Below, piece by piece: positions 41,891 to 51,692 of a DNA stretch of 64,000 nt. The translations under genes and the position numbers were made by a program. Origin of the DNA: Paenibacillus sp. FSL H8-0548 (GTDB taxonomy: Bacteria; Bacillota; Bacilli; Paenibacillales; Paenibacillaceae); the NCBI RefSeq assembly GCF_038630985.1, contig NZ_CP152049.1:3801501-3865500 (forward strand), written 5' to 3'. The first letter of the stretch is position 1. The number at the start of each line of letters is the position of its first letter. Under the pieces are notes generated by a model. The model searched no databases and was not told the DNA's origin. It worked only from the letters and a program-made list of their open reading frames with translations.

Positions 41891-43159
41891 TTAAACCGTA
41901 ATTTGCCCGCCTGGGTATAAGGTCGAACTATATAAACGTTTTGGTTGTGCTAATGGCCTCCCTGAAGGGCTGTCTGCTAGATTAATAGGTTTGCCTGAAT
42001 AAATAACAGCAGAAAGATCGTTATAGATGATCACTTGCTCTAGTCCACTTCCGAATAGATCCGCATGAACGGCGTACCCGCTTGCCTTGAACTCTGCCGC
42101 TATGTTCATATAACCATCGTATAGAGCAGGATATACCCCTCCGCCCCGGCGATAGGCCAAAATATAATCTTGTCCGCTCTCGTCCCAATTTTGCACGGTT
42201 TCAGCGATTGTTAGCCAGCCATCTGTCTTACGCTCTTCCTTCCATAACTCTCGACCTTCTGAATCAAGTAGAAATAAGGCATCTTTGCCTTTTAATCCTT
42301 TTCCGTCATCTTCACGAACCATACGGTCTAAACCTGCAATCTGCAGACCTGGCAGATCAAGGCGGAACTTGCCTAGCGCGATATGCTGCGATTCGATAGA
42401 ACCGTCATAGCGCCATAGTTCAAGACCATGTCGATCATACATAACTGTGACGCTGCCGCCAATGACTAGCTCCGGTTCACCATCACCGTTTACATCCCCA
42501 ACCCAAATGCAATCAGCGTGATCGTCCAGATCTGAGCAGCTCCATTGAAGCTCTCCTTTACTATTCAGCAAATCGTAACCCGCCATGACCTCATCCTTGC
42601 CGTCGCCATCTAGGTCATACACCCAAGGAAAATGCCCCGGGTTTCCTTCATGTGTCCAAAGCAGATTAAAGTTTCGATCTAGCGCCCACATTTTATGATA
42701 GCGATCCTTCAGAATGAGATCAGAGGCATAAGCTCCGCCGGTTAAATTAGCGATAATGATACAGTCATGCGCATGCGGATCGGGAAGATCATAGGCAGCT
42801 TTGGTCTGCCCGGTCGCCCCGTCAAGAATATAGAAACGGCTATCCATCACACAAAGCACCTCTAATTGTCCGTCTCCATCAATGTCATAGATTTGGGCAG
42901 GATAATCAGACCCCTGACTTCCGGCTTCTGGATCCGGAGTTCCGGTCTGCCATAACAAATTTCCCTGCAGATCAAATGCTGTCAAGCACTGTACCTGATG
43001 AGGAATGTACCGAACATCTTGTCGATTATCCGGCTGAACGCACAACATTTCCATGCGCCCGTCGCCATTCAAATCTCCTAGCAGCATTTTGCAACGCGGT
43101 CCTGCTGAGCTTATATCTACCTCACCAAGTTGAATAGCCGAATATATGTTTTGATCCAT
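41891..43159 (-). CDS. FG-GAP/VCBS-repeat beta-propeller protein, cytosolic
   Basis: 422 residues with at least four repeats of the calcium-binding D-x-D/N-G-D-G pattern: GDLNGDGRMEMLC, IYDIDGDGQLEVLC, VYDLDGDGKDEVMA and VGDVNGDGEPELVIGG. The repeat layout suggests a seven-bladed propeller of the rhamnogalacturonan-lyase (PL11) type, but the length is about 200 residues shorter than PL11 and there is no signal peptide. In this cluster it may be a lyase relative or an accessory binding protein. Strong SD GAGGAGG. Sits between the deacetylase and GH105 genes. Confidence 0.65.
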   Translation of the reverse strand: MDQNIYSAIQLGEVDISSAGPRCKMLLGDLNGDGRMEMLCVQPDNRQDVRYIPHQVQCLTAFDLQGNLLWQTGTPDPEAGSQGSDYPAQIYDIDGDGQLEVLCVMDSRFYILDGATGQTKAAYDLPDPHAHDCIIIANLTGGAYASDLILKDRYHKMWALDRNFNLLWTHEGNPGHFPWVYDLDGDGKDEVMAGYDLLNSKGELQWSCSDLDDHADCIWVGDVNGDGEPELVIGGSVTVMYDRHGLELWRYDGSIESQHIALGKFRLDLPGLQIAGLDRMVREDDGKGLKGKDALFLLDSEGRELWKEERKTDGWLTIAETVQNWDESGQDYILAYRRGGGVYPALYDGYMNIAAEFKASGYAVHADLFGSGLEQVIIYNDLSAVIYSGKPINLADSPSGRPLAQPKRLYSSTLYPGGQITV

Positions 43160-43208
43160 ATAAAAACCTCCTCATAGTTGTGCTTCCCATCAACTGCTTA
43201 ACAACAAC

Positions 43209-44009
43209 TTAGACAAGCTTGACCTGACTGCCGCTTGGTACTTCAACACTATTTCCGTCCACATTAAGCCAGATGCTAAGTGCAGTAGAATTATAAACAA
43301 AATCACATGCCGCCGAAAACTTGAGCTGCTTATAAGCGTTCATATAATCTACGATTTGCAGGTTGGTCGCAAACCAAATGTTATCCTGTCCACCGACATA
43401 TTCACAAAATTGTTCAATAAGCTCCCAATTGTTATCATGATCAAATTCATAACTATGGCCCCATACATACATAAGGTACAAATATTGTGATTTATGAAGC
43501 TCGACAAACGTCTTCGCGTGCTCCATCAATTGCTTATTATGATGACAGGTCGCTTTCCACTCATGCCAATCGTCAGGCATCCCGAACCCGCCTGTTGTCT
43601 GTACAACTCTCGCATATTCAATACCTAGATAGGGCAGCATTTCTTTGATCTCCTGATTAAAAGAGCCATTCGGATAAGACATGCCCCTTACGGTGTAACC
43701 GGCCATTTGCTCCAACCGCTTGCGATCCTCCATAATTTCATAGACAATCTGTTCTCTCGGACTGCGGGCGATTGTTGGGTGAGTCAATGTATGTGCGGAT
43801 ACCTCATGACCCTCATAGAGCGTGGAAGCCTCCTCCTCCGTCAAGCGATTTTCCGTTCCAAAGAGCCCTGAATTTATATGGAAAGCACCTTTTATTCCCG
43901 TACGATTAAATAGTTCTACAAGTCTTTTGTCTGATAGAGTTCCGTCGTCATAGCTCATCGTCAGCGCTTTGTGCCTGCCTTGCGGAAAACACACAACTAT
44001 TTTCGGCAT
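43209..44009 (-). CDS. Cytosolic NodB-type polysaccharide/oligosaccharide deacetylase
   Basis: 266 residues. NodB motif 1 is TMSYDDG (D21 base, D22 metal ligand) and motif 2 is SAHTLTHP (H73 and H77 metal ligands). Both are intact except for S-Y replacing the F of TFDDG. There is no signal peptide, which is atypical for wall deacetylases and fits removal of acetyl groups from imported rhamnogalacturonan oligosaccharides. The C-terminal 60 residues are beta-rich (WLNVDGNSVEVPSGSQVKLV). SD AAGGGGGC. Operon neighbours YesU-like and FG-GAP. Confidence 0.78.
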   Translation of the reverse strand: MPKIVVCFPQGRHKALTMSYDDGTLSDKRLVELFNRTGIKGAFHINSGLFGTENRLTEEEASTLYEGHEVSAHTLTHPTIARSPREQIVYEIMEDRKRLEQMAGYTVRGMSYPNGSFNQEIKEMLPYLGIEYARVVQTTGGFGMPDDWHEWKATCHHNKQLMEHAKTFVELHKSQYLYLMYVWGHSYEFDHDNNWELIEQFCEYVGGQDNIWFATNLQIVDYMNAYKQLKFSAACDFVYNSTALSIWLNVDGNSVEVPSGSQVKLV

Positions 44010-44038
44010 CTGCTGGTTGCCCCCTTCAGATTGGTCAA

Positions 44039-44707
44039 TTATCCATATACCCGCAAATTAGCATATTCCGCAATAAACGGCGCCATTTGTCTAAAACCTA
44101 TTTTCCCTGCACCTAATAGAGGTCCGAACGTCACACCGTCATCTACCCAAGACAGAACAGGCAGCTCATTAATTGAGAAATGAATTCGATTTCCTTGCTT
44201 CACAAGCAGCATCCGATAGTGATCCGTACAATCATTTACTGACGGCAAGGGATCTGCGGCTTGGGAAACGAGGTGGAATCCATAACTTTTACGCAAATTA
44301 CAAGTGTGAAACTCACGTTCTGCCGGCCATCTTCTACGATAATAAGATAGGTGGAACGCATTCATCTCTCCATGATGATATTGCTCATACTCGCCTGTAC
44401 GTGGAAGAAAACCAGGATCAAATAATTCCTTGTCGTCCACACCGTTAGCTGCGAAAAATAATATGGCAAGGCCCGGCTCCCTAATCGGCCGAAACTCCCA
44501 TGACACAGCAAGGTCAGCGGGAAATTGCTCCGGACACCATAGTACAAAGTTCGCCTGTTGACCGTCACTCGGATTTCTAGTGCTCTCCAGCCTCATCCGC
44601 TGCATCGGAAACGTAATGGCTGCCTCTCCTTCCAACCGGAAATCGGCAGCATCCTCTGTTGACGCAAGCGGATTATGATAGAGCTGCTTCCATTCTCGTG
44701 GAATCAT
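44039..44707 (-). CDS. yesU: YesU-like DUF1961 protein
   Basis: 222 residues from ATG 44707, which overlaps the TGA of the preceding YetA-like gene (ATGA); an upstream in-frame extension lies inside that gene. Concanavalin-like beta-sandwich: FVLWCPEQFPADLAVSWEFRPIREPGLAILFFAANG, then FHLSYYRRRW, and HFSINELPVLSWVDDGVTFGPLLGAGKIGFRQM. B. subtilis YesU, in the rhamnogalacturonan operon, is the prototype of DUF1961; its biochemical role is uncertain. Coupled to YetA-like, as would be expected if they work on the same oligosaccharide. Confidence 0.82.
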   Translation of the reverse strand: MIPREWKQLYHNPLASTEDAADFRLEGEAAITFPMQRMRLESTRNPSDGQQANFVLWCPEQFPADLAVSWEFRPIREPGLAILFFAANGVDDKELFDPGFLPRTGEYEQYHHGEMNAFHLSYYRRRWPAEREFHTCNLRKSYGFHLVSQAADPLPSVNDCTDHYRMLLVKQGNRIHFSINELPVLSWVDDGVTFGPLLGAGKIGFRQMAPFIAEYANLRVYG

Positions 44708-47292
44708 CTGTTCTCTTCCTCTTTGTGATGCGGCATCCAATCTGCAATTAAATCCAGACTGATTATCGTATTTAAAGACCACTGCGCTGCTTCATTGGTG
44801 TTGATCCAATCAATCTCTTTCAAGCTGTCTACGTAAGTAACGTCTACCGCATCATCTTGAAGGTTTACCTTTGCGAACGGATTAACGAATAGAATATCCC
44901 ATGCACGACGAGCAGCGGCTTCATCTTTACGGTAATAAGCACCGAAAGCAACGATAGCAACACTGAGGACCGGATGATGGAAACTGCTGTGAAGGATCTC
45001 TCCGTTCGTAATGAGATCTTTCTCTTCCTGCGGCATATTATAGTAAACACCAAATTCAGCCATCATCTCATCCCACTCTGCGTCTTTCAGCATAGCGGAC
45101 AGCTCGAACCATACCTGCGGCGCTCCCATACAAATCATGAGATGGCGGCCCCAGTTGTCAACCCCAAGCGAAGTCAGCTTGCCGGTAGTCGGATCATAAC
45201 CGTAAGTTGGACCAGCTAGGAGACGATACTTGGTACCCTTCACGCTGTCTATTCCAACCTTGATTTTGTCACGATAGAAAGTGTCCTCGAATCGTTCCCA
45301 TCTCGACATCCAGTTCGAACTGAACGCAGCCCAATCAGGTCCAATGCGAATATGTGTCGGATGCTCATCTTTCGGAAAATACGCGCGCATCGGATCTAGA
45401 TTAACTGTCGCATAATCTGCATCCTTTACCGCATCCATCAGATCTCCGATCCGCTCATCCGCAGTTAAATAATAGTAATAGCGATGCAGCCCAGCCATCG
45501 CTATTCGCGCTTCCTTACAGCCGCAGCCCCAATGGACCACATTGTGGCGTGAGCCAAGTCCTGCATATTCACCGAAATGATAGACGTCTACTTCACTTGT
45601 ATGCCTTGTCATTGCTTCGGCTAAGCGAAATAGATCCTCTCGTCCGGACCTAAGGAAACTGATCCAAAGCCACATGTTTGGCACGAGCTCTGCATTTTGC
45701 CAAGCACAGCCGCCTAAGTCATAATTCCACACATGTCGTACCGGATCGTAACTATGCATGAAATCACCGAAATCCCAAAATCCGTACCATTTACGCTGTT
45801 CGACCTCTGCTTGGTAGAAGGTCACGATTCCATCAAGCTGATCTTCCAAATGAGCTTTAGCCGGCGTACTTCTGTCTGGCAGGCTCCATAACCCGAATGC
45901 TCGAGTATCGTAATAATATTCCGGTTCACATACCAGCAAGGAAGGCGACTCACATTGTTCCCGCATCTGTTCCAGAACAGATGGACTTGGTGTCGATGAG
46001 GTGCACCACAGCGTTACTTCATTCGTATTAGCGACGCCATAAGGCGTGGCTCTAAGCTCATCTGCTCCTTCATAGGAAGAATCAACATGCGTCTTCGTAT
46101 CATAATGACGGAGATCCATCGGCTCACTGTCAGGAGACCAGAACCAAATCGTAAATACTGCAGCTTTCGAAGTGGTTCCTTGAATTTGCAAGCCGGACGG
46201 ATGCTTTTCCCAAAAATGATGGAGGGCAGCAGCTAAGCCTCCTCCTTCACTGCCTGCATAGCCTACTCCCCCAGCTCTTCTTCCTTCCCCTGCTTTCAGC
46301 CACACACATGGCTCGCTTGTACGTTTCGTAATCCGGTAATGCTCGGAGGAATGCTGGACGAGCTTGAAATCATCCCATACGGCTGAATCATCGAGCAAAC
46401 CAAGAAAATAACTATCCTTCTCTAGATCAAAGTTAACTTCTTCGCCACTTGTTTGGCGCTCGTATAACTCGCGGTATTTTCCCTGTGTACGGCGGGTATG
46501 GAGCGTCTTAGGCGATTCACTAAAGAACCCGCTGTCTCCTGCAAACCGAACATGTCGGTTATATAAGGGGCCTCGCATCGGTATGGAAAAAGCAATCCCT
46601 AAACCTTTAATGAAGTCCTCATTGGGATTACCATCGAAATGAAACGAATGGATCATTCGAATTGTCTCCATACCGGCATAGACGTACAATCGAAGCGTAA
46701 TTGGCAGCCATTGCCTCGTTCCCGATTCCGAACGATGCTTGCCTTCAATCTTTACAACAGCCCGGACTGGACCAGACTGCTCCACGACAGCTTTATGTAT
46801 ACGGAAGCCAAACGATTCTTCACGAATCGTTCGCACTCCTGAAACGATACTTGAACTTTCCTTTATACAGACCAGCTCTCCACCATCACAGATCTGGGTG
46901 CCATCACGGACAATGCTGTGGATCAGCTTATCGCCTTGTTTGGAGAGATGACATTTTATCACTCCTGTATCAAGAATGATACGGTCGTCCAATTCAAGAA
47001 CAGTCACTTTATTGCTCGAAGGAACGGTTTTCCCTTTAGTAATCCTATAGTTTACGTCAGGTTCATTAGTGACAACAGACGCGTGTGCAGACCACTTAAC
47101 AGAGCCATCAGGCCAGTAAGCAGTCGGCCAGCTTTGAACGGGCAGGCATTCCCCATTATCCATCCTTTGCAGTACGAGAGGCTCTTCCCGAGAAAGCTCT
47201 CCTTCCTTCCATGGAATACCCCAAGTCGTTCCAACCGGCATACCCGCAGGTTCCTTTAACCAACGTAATTTGACAGATGTTTCTGAAGTCAT
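44704..47292 (-). CDS. yetA: YetA/PcRGLX-like exo-rhamnogalacturonan lyase-like protein
   Basis: 862 residues, close to B. subtilis YetA (about 857). The N-terminal part has VKLRWLKEPAGMPVGTTWGIPWKEGEL; typical middle and C-terminal family features include RMIHSFHFDGNPNEDFIKGLGIAFSIPM and YGFWDFGDFMHSYDPVRHVWNYDLGG. The Pfam group PcRGLX/YetA-like includes the Penicillium exo-acting rhamnogalacturonan lyase. No signal peptide, so intracellular. B. subtilis yetA lies beside lplABCD, matching the importer here. Overlaps the YesU-like gene by four bases. SD GAGGGGGAT. Confidence 0.85.
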   Translation of the reverse strand: MTSETSVKLRWLKEPAGMPVGTTWGIPWKEGELSREEPLVLQRMDNGECLPVQSWPTAYWPDGSVKWSAHASVVTNEPDVNYRITKGKTVPSSNKVTVLELDDRIILDTGVIKCHLSKQGDKLIHSIVRDGTQICDGGELVCIKESSSIVSGVRTIREESFGFRIHKAVVEQSGPVRAVVKIEGKHRSESGTRQWLPITLRLYVYAGMETIRMIHSFHFDGNPNEDFIKGLGIAFSIPMRGPLYNRHVRFAGDSGFFSESPKTLHTRRTQGKYRELYERQTSGEEVNFDLEKDSYFLGLLDDSAVWDDFKLVQHSSEHYRITKRTSEPCVWLKAGEGRRAGGVGYAGSEGGGLAAALHHFWEKHPSGLQIQGTTSKAAVFTIWFWSPDSEPMDLRHYDTKTHVDSSYEGADELRATPYGVANTNEVTLWCTSSTPSPSVLEQMREQCESPSLLVCEPEYYYDTRAFGLWSLPDRSTPAKAHLEDQLDGIVTFYQAEVEQRKWYGFWDFGDFMHSYDPVRHVWNYDLGGCAWQNAELVPNMWLWISFLRSGREDLFRLAEAMTRHTSEVDVYHFGEYAGLGSRHNVVHWGCGCKEARIAMAGLHRYYYYLTADERIGDLMDAVKDADYATVNLDPMRAYFPKDEHPTHIRIGPDWAAFSSNWMSRWERFEDTFYRDKIKVGIDSVKGTKYRLLAGPTYGYDPTTGKLTSLGVDNWGRHLMICMGAPQVWFELSAMLKDAEWDEMMAEFGVYYNMPQEEKDLITNGEILHSSFHHPVLSVAIVAFGAYYRKDEAAARRAWDILFVNPFAKVNLQDDAVDVTYVDSLKEIDWINTNEAAQWSLNTIISLDLIADWMPHHKEEENR

Positions 47293-47451
47293 ACCGCTTA
47301 TCCCCCTCGTATACGTTTAGGTTTTGCATAGCAAAACTGTAGTACAGACATAGAGTAACGCGGTGTCTATTTGCGGGCAATTAGATTTTCTTGATTGGCC
47401 GCCTGGCGAATCTAGTACATTTTCACAGACTTTGGACTTTATTGACTTCTG

Positions 47452-49815
47452 TTAATTGGCTTGGCTATGCTCGCGGTATTGACTTGGTGTCATCCCTTCC
47501 TGCTTCTTAAAGATACGGTTGAAATAGCTATGCTGATAACCAACTTGCTCAGCGACATCGTTAATTTTCAGAACGGATTCTCGCAGTAATTCCTTTGCTT
47601 TATCCATTCGAATTCCTGTTAAATAATCAATAAAATTTTTGCCTGTCACTTGTTTGAATGATTTGCTTAAGAAGAAAGGATTGGTTCCGATATGATCCGA
47701 ACAACTGTCCAGTGAAATATCCTGCATATAATGCTGTTGTAAATAAATCATCGCCTGTTCGATAAGCCTCTTTACTTGACTATCAGAACGTCCGATCAGT
47801 TCTTTTAAGAACGGTGCTGTCACCCTCATTTGGAACCATTCTAAAATGAGTCTAGGCTCGCGAATTTGTGAAAGCTGTTCGTAGAGATTAGCACCCTTGA
47901 ACAGTCGGTTTGGTTGAATGCCAGATATCAGGATGGCATGTTGAACACTGCCTAACAAATGCAGCATCCCCTGTTGAACATCAATTGCTTTGGCTCCTTT
48001 GCAAGAAAGTGCGTTTAGAAAAGCATCCAAGAGTCGATAGGCATCCGCCTCTTGACCGGTTTGCAATGCCTGAATAAACTCACGCTCCAGTGTGAATGGG
48101 AATGCTTGCTCCGTAGTCTCGTCGCCGCCGATGTTTAACTGTTCCATATCGATGATCTGGTTCTCATTTTCAAAATTGCGATAATTAGCTGCATGCTTCG
48201 CGCCTTCAAAGGCTAATGATATGTCAGTTATCGAATCAACTGCTCGACTAATAGCGATAGTTATCCGTAATTTCAATATCCGATTGACCGCATGAGTGAG
48301 CTCTTCACCGAACGCCTGCAGCTCCTGCACGTACGATCGATCCTTCGGTACAATCATAAGAAGGCCGGCTGCAAGGTCATGAAAGTTAATCGTATTACTT
48401 TGATCAAAGTGCACAGATGCGAGCTCATCAATCATATTGACAGCAGCGAACGTGACCAAGCCTTCGTCCCCATCCTTGAACTTGCCCTCTAGGCTGGCAA
48501 TCCCCGTTAATTGGACGTACAGCACGATAAAGCGATGATTACTCACCTGCCATTTGTAACGTTCCATCATACGCAATAATTCGATTTCCGAATGTGAATA
48601 CATATAGCCTTGAAGCAGTTGATGAAGAAAGCTTTCCTTCACATAAGGAAGCTGTTCCGATAGTTTGCTGTGCAGCTCTGTGCTTTCTCTATGTATATTT
48701 TTCCATTGCCGCTCCATTAATGAGAATTCGTCTTCATTTTTTTCAGCAGCCGTTTTCTCTGGCAGCAAGACGTTCATCAACCGTCTTACTGGCACGTACA
48801 TGCTTCGTGAAGCAAGCCATGCAAGTATCGCAGCCAACAGCAATGCGCTAGAACTGACTACAAGAATGATTTTTGATACAAAAACGACAGGCTGAGTTAT
48901 ACTCGATATCGGCGAAGCAGAAACATAGGTCCAGTTATCTGCTATTCTCGAGAATTTTCCATACGATACGGTATAATTCGTCTCATCCCAATTAAAAAAA
49001 AAGGATCCTTTCTCTGTTGTTCGTGACGCTATTTGTTCTCTTAATGCGACTACAAATGGAGAATCAATGTCATGTCCTTCAGCGGACGCATATAACTTGT
49101 TATTATCCTGCAGCAGAAATGTTTCTCCTCCCTCATAAGGAGTCATCGTCTGCAGCATTTGGCTGACCTTCTCGTTATCAAGACGAATAAGCAAAGCTCC
49201 GAAAGGATTCAGACTGCCTCCTGGTATTTGATGAACTAGCGTCAAATTCGTAGAGGACGGTCGCGTGGGATCAAATGCCATTTGAGTCCAAAAGGTTACA
49301 TAATCGGATTGCAGCAGTCCATCATATAAATCGATCGTTTCTTTAGTCGAAACAGTCCCATATTCCGGGTCGAAGAGGAGCGGCTGATCACCTGTGAGAT
49401 ACAGCGCAACAAGCTTGTTCATCGTATTGGAGCCCTGCATAACTAACAACGTCTGTGTAATATCACGAGCATCCTCGAAGTTTCGATTGAAATTCGGATT
49501 CTGCAAGCTATAATCAAATTTCGAGTCAAATGCCCAATGGGATAACATGAGTTCTAAATTTTCTAGTTGTTCATCAATGTTTTGCGCTCTTTGTTCGATT
49601 TGATTGTTATGCAGCTTGAGCAGCTCGCTGTCTAATCTTCCCCCCGTTATCCAATAAACAAGTCCACCTGTAATGAGACCAGGAATACTGGCTACAATCA
49701 GGAAAGTAATTAGCGCCTTTCGATAAAACCTTCCTTTACTGCTGGTCATGCTATTTTTTCTGTTTAAAATTACCGTTTTCATAGTCCTAATCATATTCTC
49801 ACCAACCAGATTCAT
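47452..49815 (-). CDS. yesS: Membrane-bound AraC-type regulator (YesS-like)
   Basis: 787 residues. Membrane helix 1 at about 30-50 (ALITFLIVASIPGLITGGLVYW), a large extracytoplasmic sensor (Cache-like) to about 300, helix 2 (VVFVSKIILVVSSSALLLAAILAWLA), then a cytoplasmic part ending with an AraC double HTH (QDISLDSCSDHIGTNPFFLSKSFKQVTGKNFIDYLTGIRMDKAKELL ... YQHSYFNRIFKKQEGMTPSQYRE). B. subtilis YesS (about 761 residues) is the activator of the rhamnogalacturonan genes and has this topology. Located between the importer and the enzyme genes. The start is uncertain: two more in-frame ATGs, at 49794 and 49782, follow within 40 bases. Confidence 0.85.
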   Translation of the reverse strand: MNLVGENMIRTMKTVILNRKNSMTSSKGRFYRKALITFLIVASIPGLITGGLVYWITGGRLDSELLKLHNNQIEQRAQNIDEQLENLELMLSHWAFDSKFDYSLQNPNFNRNFEDARDITQTLLVMQGSNTMNKLVALYLTGDQPLLFDPEYGTVSTKETIDLYDGLLQSDYVTFWTQMAFDPTRPSSTNLTLVHQIPGGSLNPFGALLIRLDNEKVSQMLQTMTPYEGGETFLLQDNNKLYASAEGHDIDSPFVVALREQIASRTTEKGSFFFNWDETNYTVSYGKFSRIADNWTYVSASPISSITQPVVFVSKIILVVSSSALLLAAILAWLASRSMYVPVRRLMNVLLPEKTAAEKNEDEFSLMERQWKNIHRESTELHSKLSEQLPYVKESFLHQLLQGYMYSHSEIELLRMMERYKWQVSNHRFIVLYVQLTGIASLEGKFKDGDEGLVTFAAVNMIDELASVHFDQSNTINFHDLAAGLLMIVPKDRSYVQELQAFGEELTHAVNRILKLRITIAISRAVDSITDISLAFEGAKHAANYRNFENENQIIDMEQLNIGGDETTEQAFPFTLEREFIQALQTGQEADAYRLLDAFLNALSCKGAKAIDVQQGMLHLLGSVQHAILISGIQPNRLFKGANLYEQLSQIREPRLILEWFQMRVTAPFLKELIGRSDSQVKRLIEQAMIYLQQHYMQDISLDSCSDHIGTNPFFLSKSFKQVTGKNFIDYLTGIRMDKAKELLRESVLKINDVAEQVGYQHSYFNRIFKKQEGMTPSQYREHSQAN

Positions 49816-49915
49816 ATTAGATGTTCAAGATGTTAACGCATACAATTCATTTAATTAGAATATATGGATAACGATCATTAAACAAGGAATTATTTAACTG
49901 TTAGTAGAAACAGCG

Positions 49916-49945
49916 AAAACAGAGCCCGACTTCGGACTCTGTTTT
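49916..49945 (-). terminator. Intrinsic terminator between binding-protein and regulator genes
   Basis: AAAACAGAGcCCG/CGGaCTCTGTTTT, 13-base arms with one mismatch, after the LplA-like gene. Confidence 0.75.
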
Positions 49946-49959
49946 TTACCTGTTTATCC

Positions 49960-51552
49960 TTACTTCTTGCTTGCTGCGTAGAGTTCATTCATTTCTTTAA
50001 TCAAATCATCTCCGCCGCTCTTTCTCCATAACGCCAAGGCGTCTTTGAAGGCAGCTTCGTCTATTTGACCAACAATGTATTTAATGCGCGCATCATTGAT
50101 AATGTTATCCAACTGTGCGCCTTTCTCAGTGTACACTTTAGAAATAAACGGCTCTGCCGGATTAGCAACAATAAATGCCTCGTTCTCAATCTGCAGCTCT
50201 GTCTGCTTCAAGCGAAGTGGTGTTTGCTGAACTAGATGCGAGAAAGGCACTGGACTATACGTCCCCATTTGGTTGATCCCTTCTACCTCCGACTCCATCA
50301 GAACCGTATCTTTACTAATCACTACTGCATCGTTTTCATCCAGCGTATAGTGTACGCCTTCGAGGCCGTAGTTCAGCATCGTTTGCATTTCCGGCTCGCT
50401 TAATTGATCGAGGAAAGCAAGCACACGCTTAAGCTCATCTTCTGTCTTAACAGCTGATTTTGGTATAGCCAGTATACCTGCAAAACCAGATGTCGGCAGC
50501 GTGTGAAGCTTGCCGTCAGCACCCTTCACACCTCCGATAACATCCATGAAGTGAACATCAGGCTGATCTGTTCCTGCTGCCGCAAGAGCGGCGTGAATTT
50601 TATCATCTACACGAGCAGCACCGTCAATAACATCAACGATAACACCGGCTTGATTATTTACGATCGGATCAACCCATTTAGCAGAATCATAAATAGCGAA
50701 GTCTTGATTAATCAATTTTTCATCATACAGTTTTTTCATAAATGTCAACGCTTCAAAATATTCAGCTGTTTGATGTTCTGGTACTAATTGACCGTCTACA
50801 TCGCCCCATTTATTCGGTGAACCAAACCATAATTTGATTGTGTCGAAGCCGCTAGCCCATTGCCCTGTCCATTTGACCAAGACCATGCCGTAAGTATCAG
50901 CCTTGCCGTTATTGTCCGGATCCTGTTCTTTAAACGCCTTCAACATCTCATAGAACTCGTCTACTGTCTGTGGCAGCTCCAAGTTCAATTGTTCCAGCCA
51001 ATCCTTGCGAAGCTGCACACCGTTCCGTCCAAGTGCACGAGCACGGTAAAGACCGTAGTTTTTACCATCAATGGACGAGTTGTTCAGTGTAACAGGATTC
51101 GCTTCACTAAGATTTTTATAATCCTTCAAATAAGGACCGACTTCCCAGAAAGCGCCGGATTTGACCGCATTAACAAAGCTTGGAGATTTCACATCGCCTA
51201 TATACATAATGGTTGGAAGCTTGGTTGAAGCGAGTGTTATATTAAATTTGTCTGCATAAGAAGCATTTGGCACCCATTCAAAGTGAATATCCGTATTGGT
51301 GATTTTTTCGATTTCAGCTGCTACTGGACTATTGTCCTTTGGATAATTCGTTTTGAAAATAGGTAACATGATATTAATTTTGAGTGGATCTTGAACCTTT
51401 GTTCCGTTAGTCTCTGCCCCATTTGCAACCACATTTTTCGGTGTGTTATTGCCGTTGTTTGTCTGTGAACATCCGATAAGTGTTGTTGCCGTAATCGTCC
51501 CGATCAACACCAACGAAGCTAATTTTTTCACCTTTTTGTTATTTCTTTTCAT
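49960..51552 (-). CDS. lplA: Sugar-binding lipoprotein of rhamnogalacturonan importer (LplA-like)
   Basis: 530 residues from ATG 51552, since the longer frame (51573) places the SD GGGGAGG inside the coding sequence. Lipobox TLIGC. Large binding protein of the LplA/YtcQ type: DPLKINIMLPIFKTNYPKDNSPVAAEIEKITNTDIHFEWVPN, and the late AFKDALALWRKSGGDDLIKEMNELY, typical of the family. Binds rhamnogalacturonan-derived oligosaccharides outside the membrane. It follows the LplC-like and LplB-like permease genes. Confidence 0.87.
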   Translation of the reverse strand: MKRNNKKVKKLASLVLIGTITATTLIGCSQTNNGNNTPKNVVANGAETNGTKVQDPLKINIMLPIFKTNYPKDNSPVAAEIEKITNTDIHFEWVPNASYADKFNITLASTKLPTIMYIGDVKSPSFVNAVKSGAFWEVGPYLKDYKNLSEANPVTLNNSSIDGKNYGLYRARALGRNGVQLRKDWLEQLNLELPQTVDEFYEMLKAFKEQDPDNNGKADTYGMVLVKWTGQWASGFDTIKLWFGSPNKWGDVDGQLVPEHQTAEYFEALTFMKKLYDEKLINQDFAIYDSAKWVDPIVNNQAGVIVDVIDGAARVDDKIHAALAAAGTDQPDVHFMDVIGGVKGADGKLHTLPTSGFAGILAIPKSAVKTEDELKRVLAFLDQLSEPEMQTMLNYGLEGVHYTLDENDAVVISKDTVLMESEVEGINQMGTYSPVPFSHLVQQTPLRLKQTELQIENEAFIVANPAEPFISKVYTEKGAQLDNIINDARIKYIVGQIDEAAFKDALALWRKSGGDDLIKEMNELYAASKK

Positions 51553-51692
51553 GAATGAACCTCCCCTAATCAATTGTATTATATCGTAAATCTACTGCCG
51601 CTCGTTCGCCGACTTTTAAGATGCTAGGGTTCTAGTGCCTAGAAATCATTGTTCGGGCAGTAGATATTTACTTCTTAATAACGAATAACTAG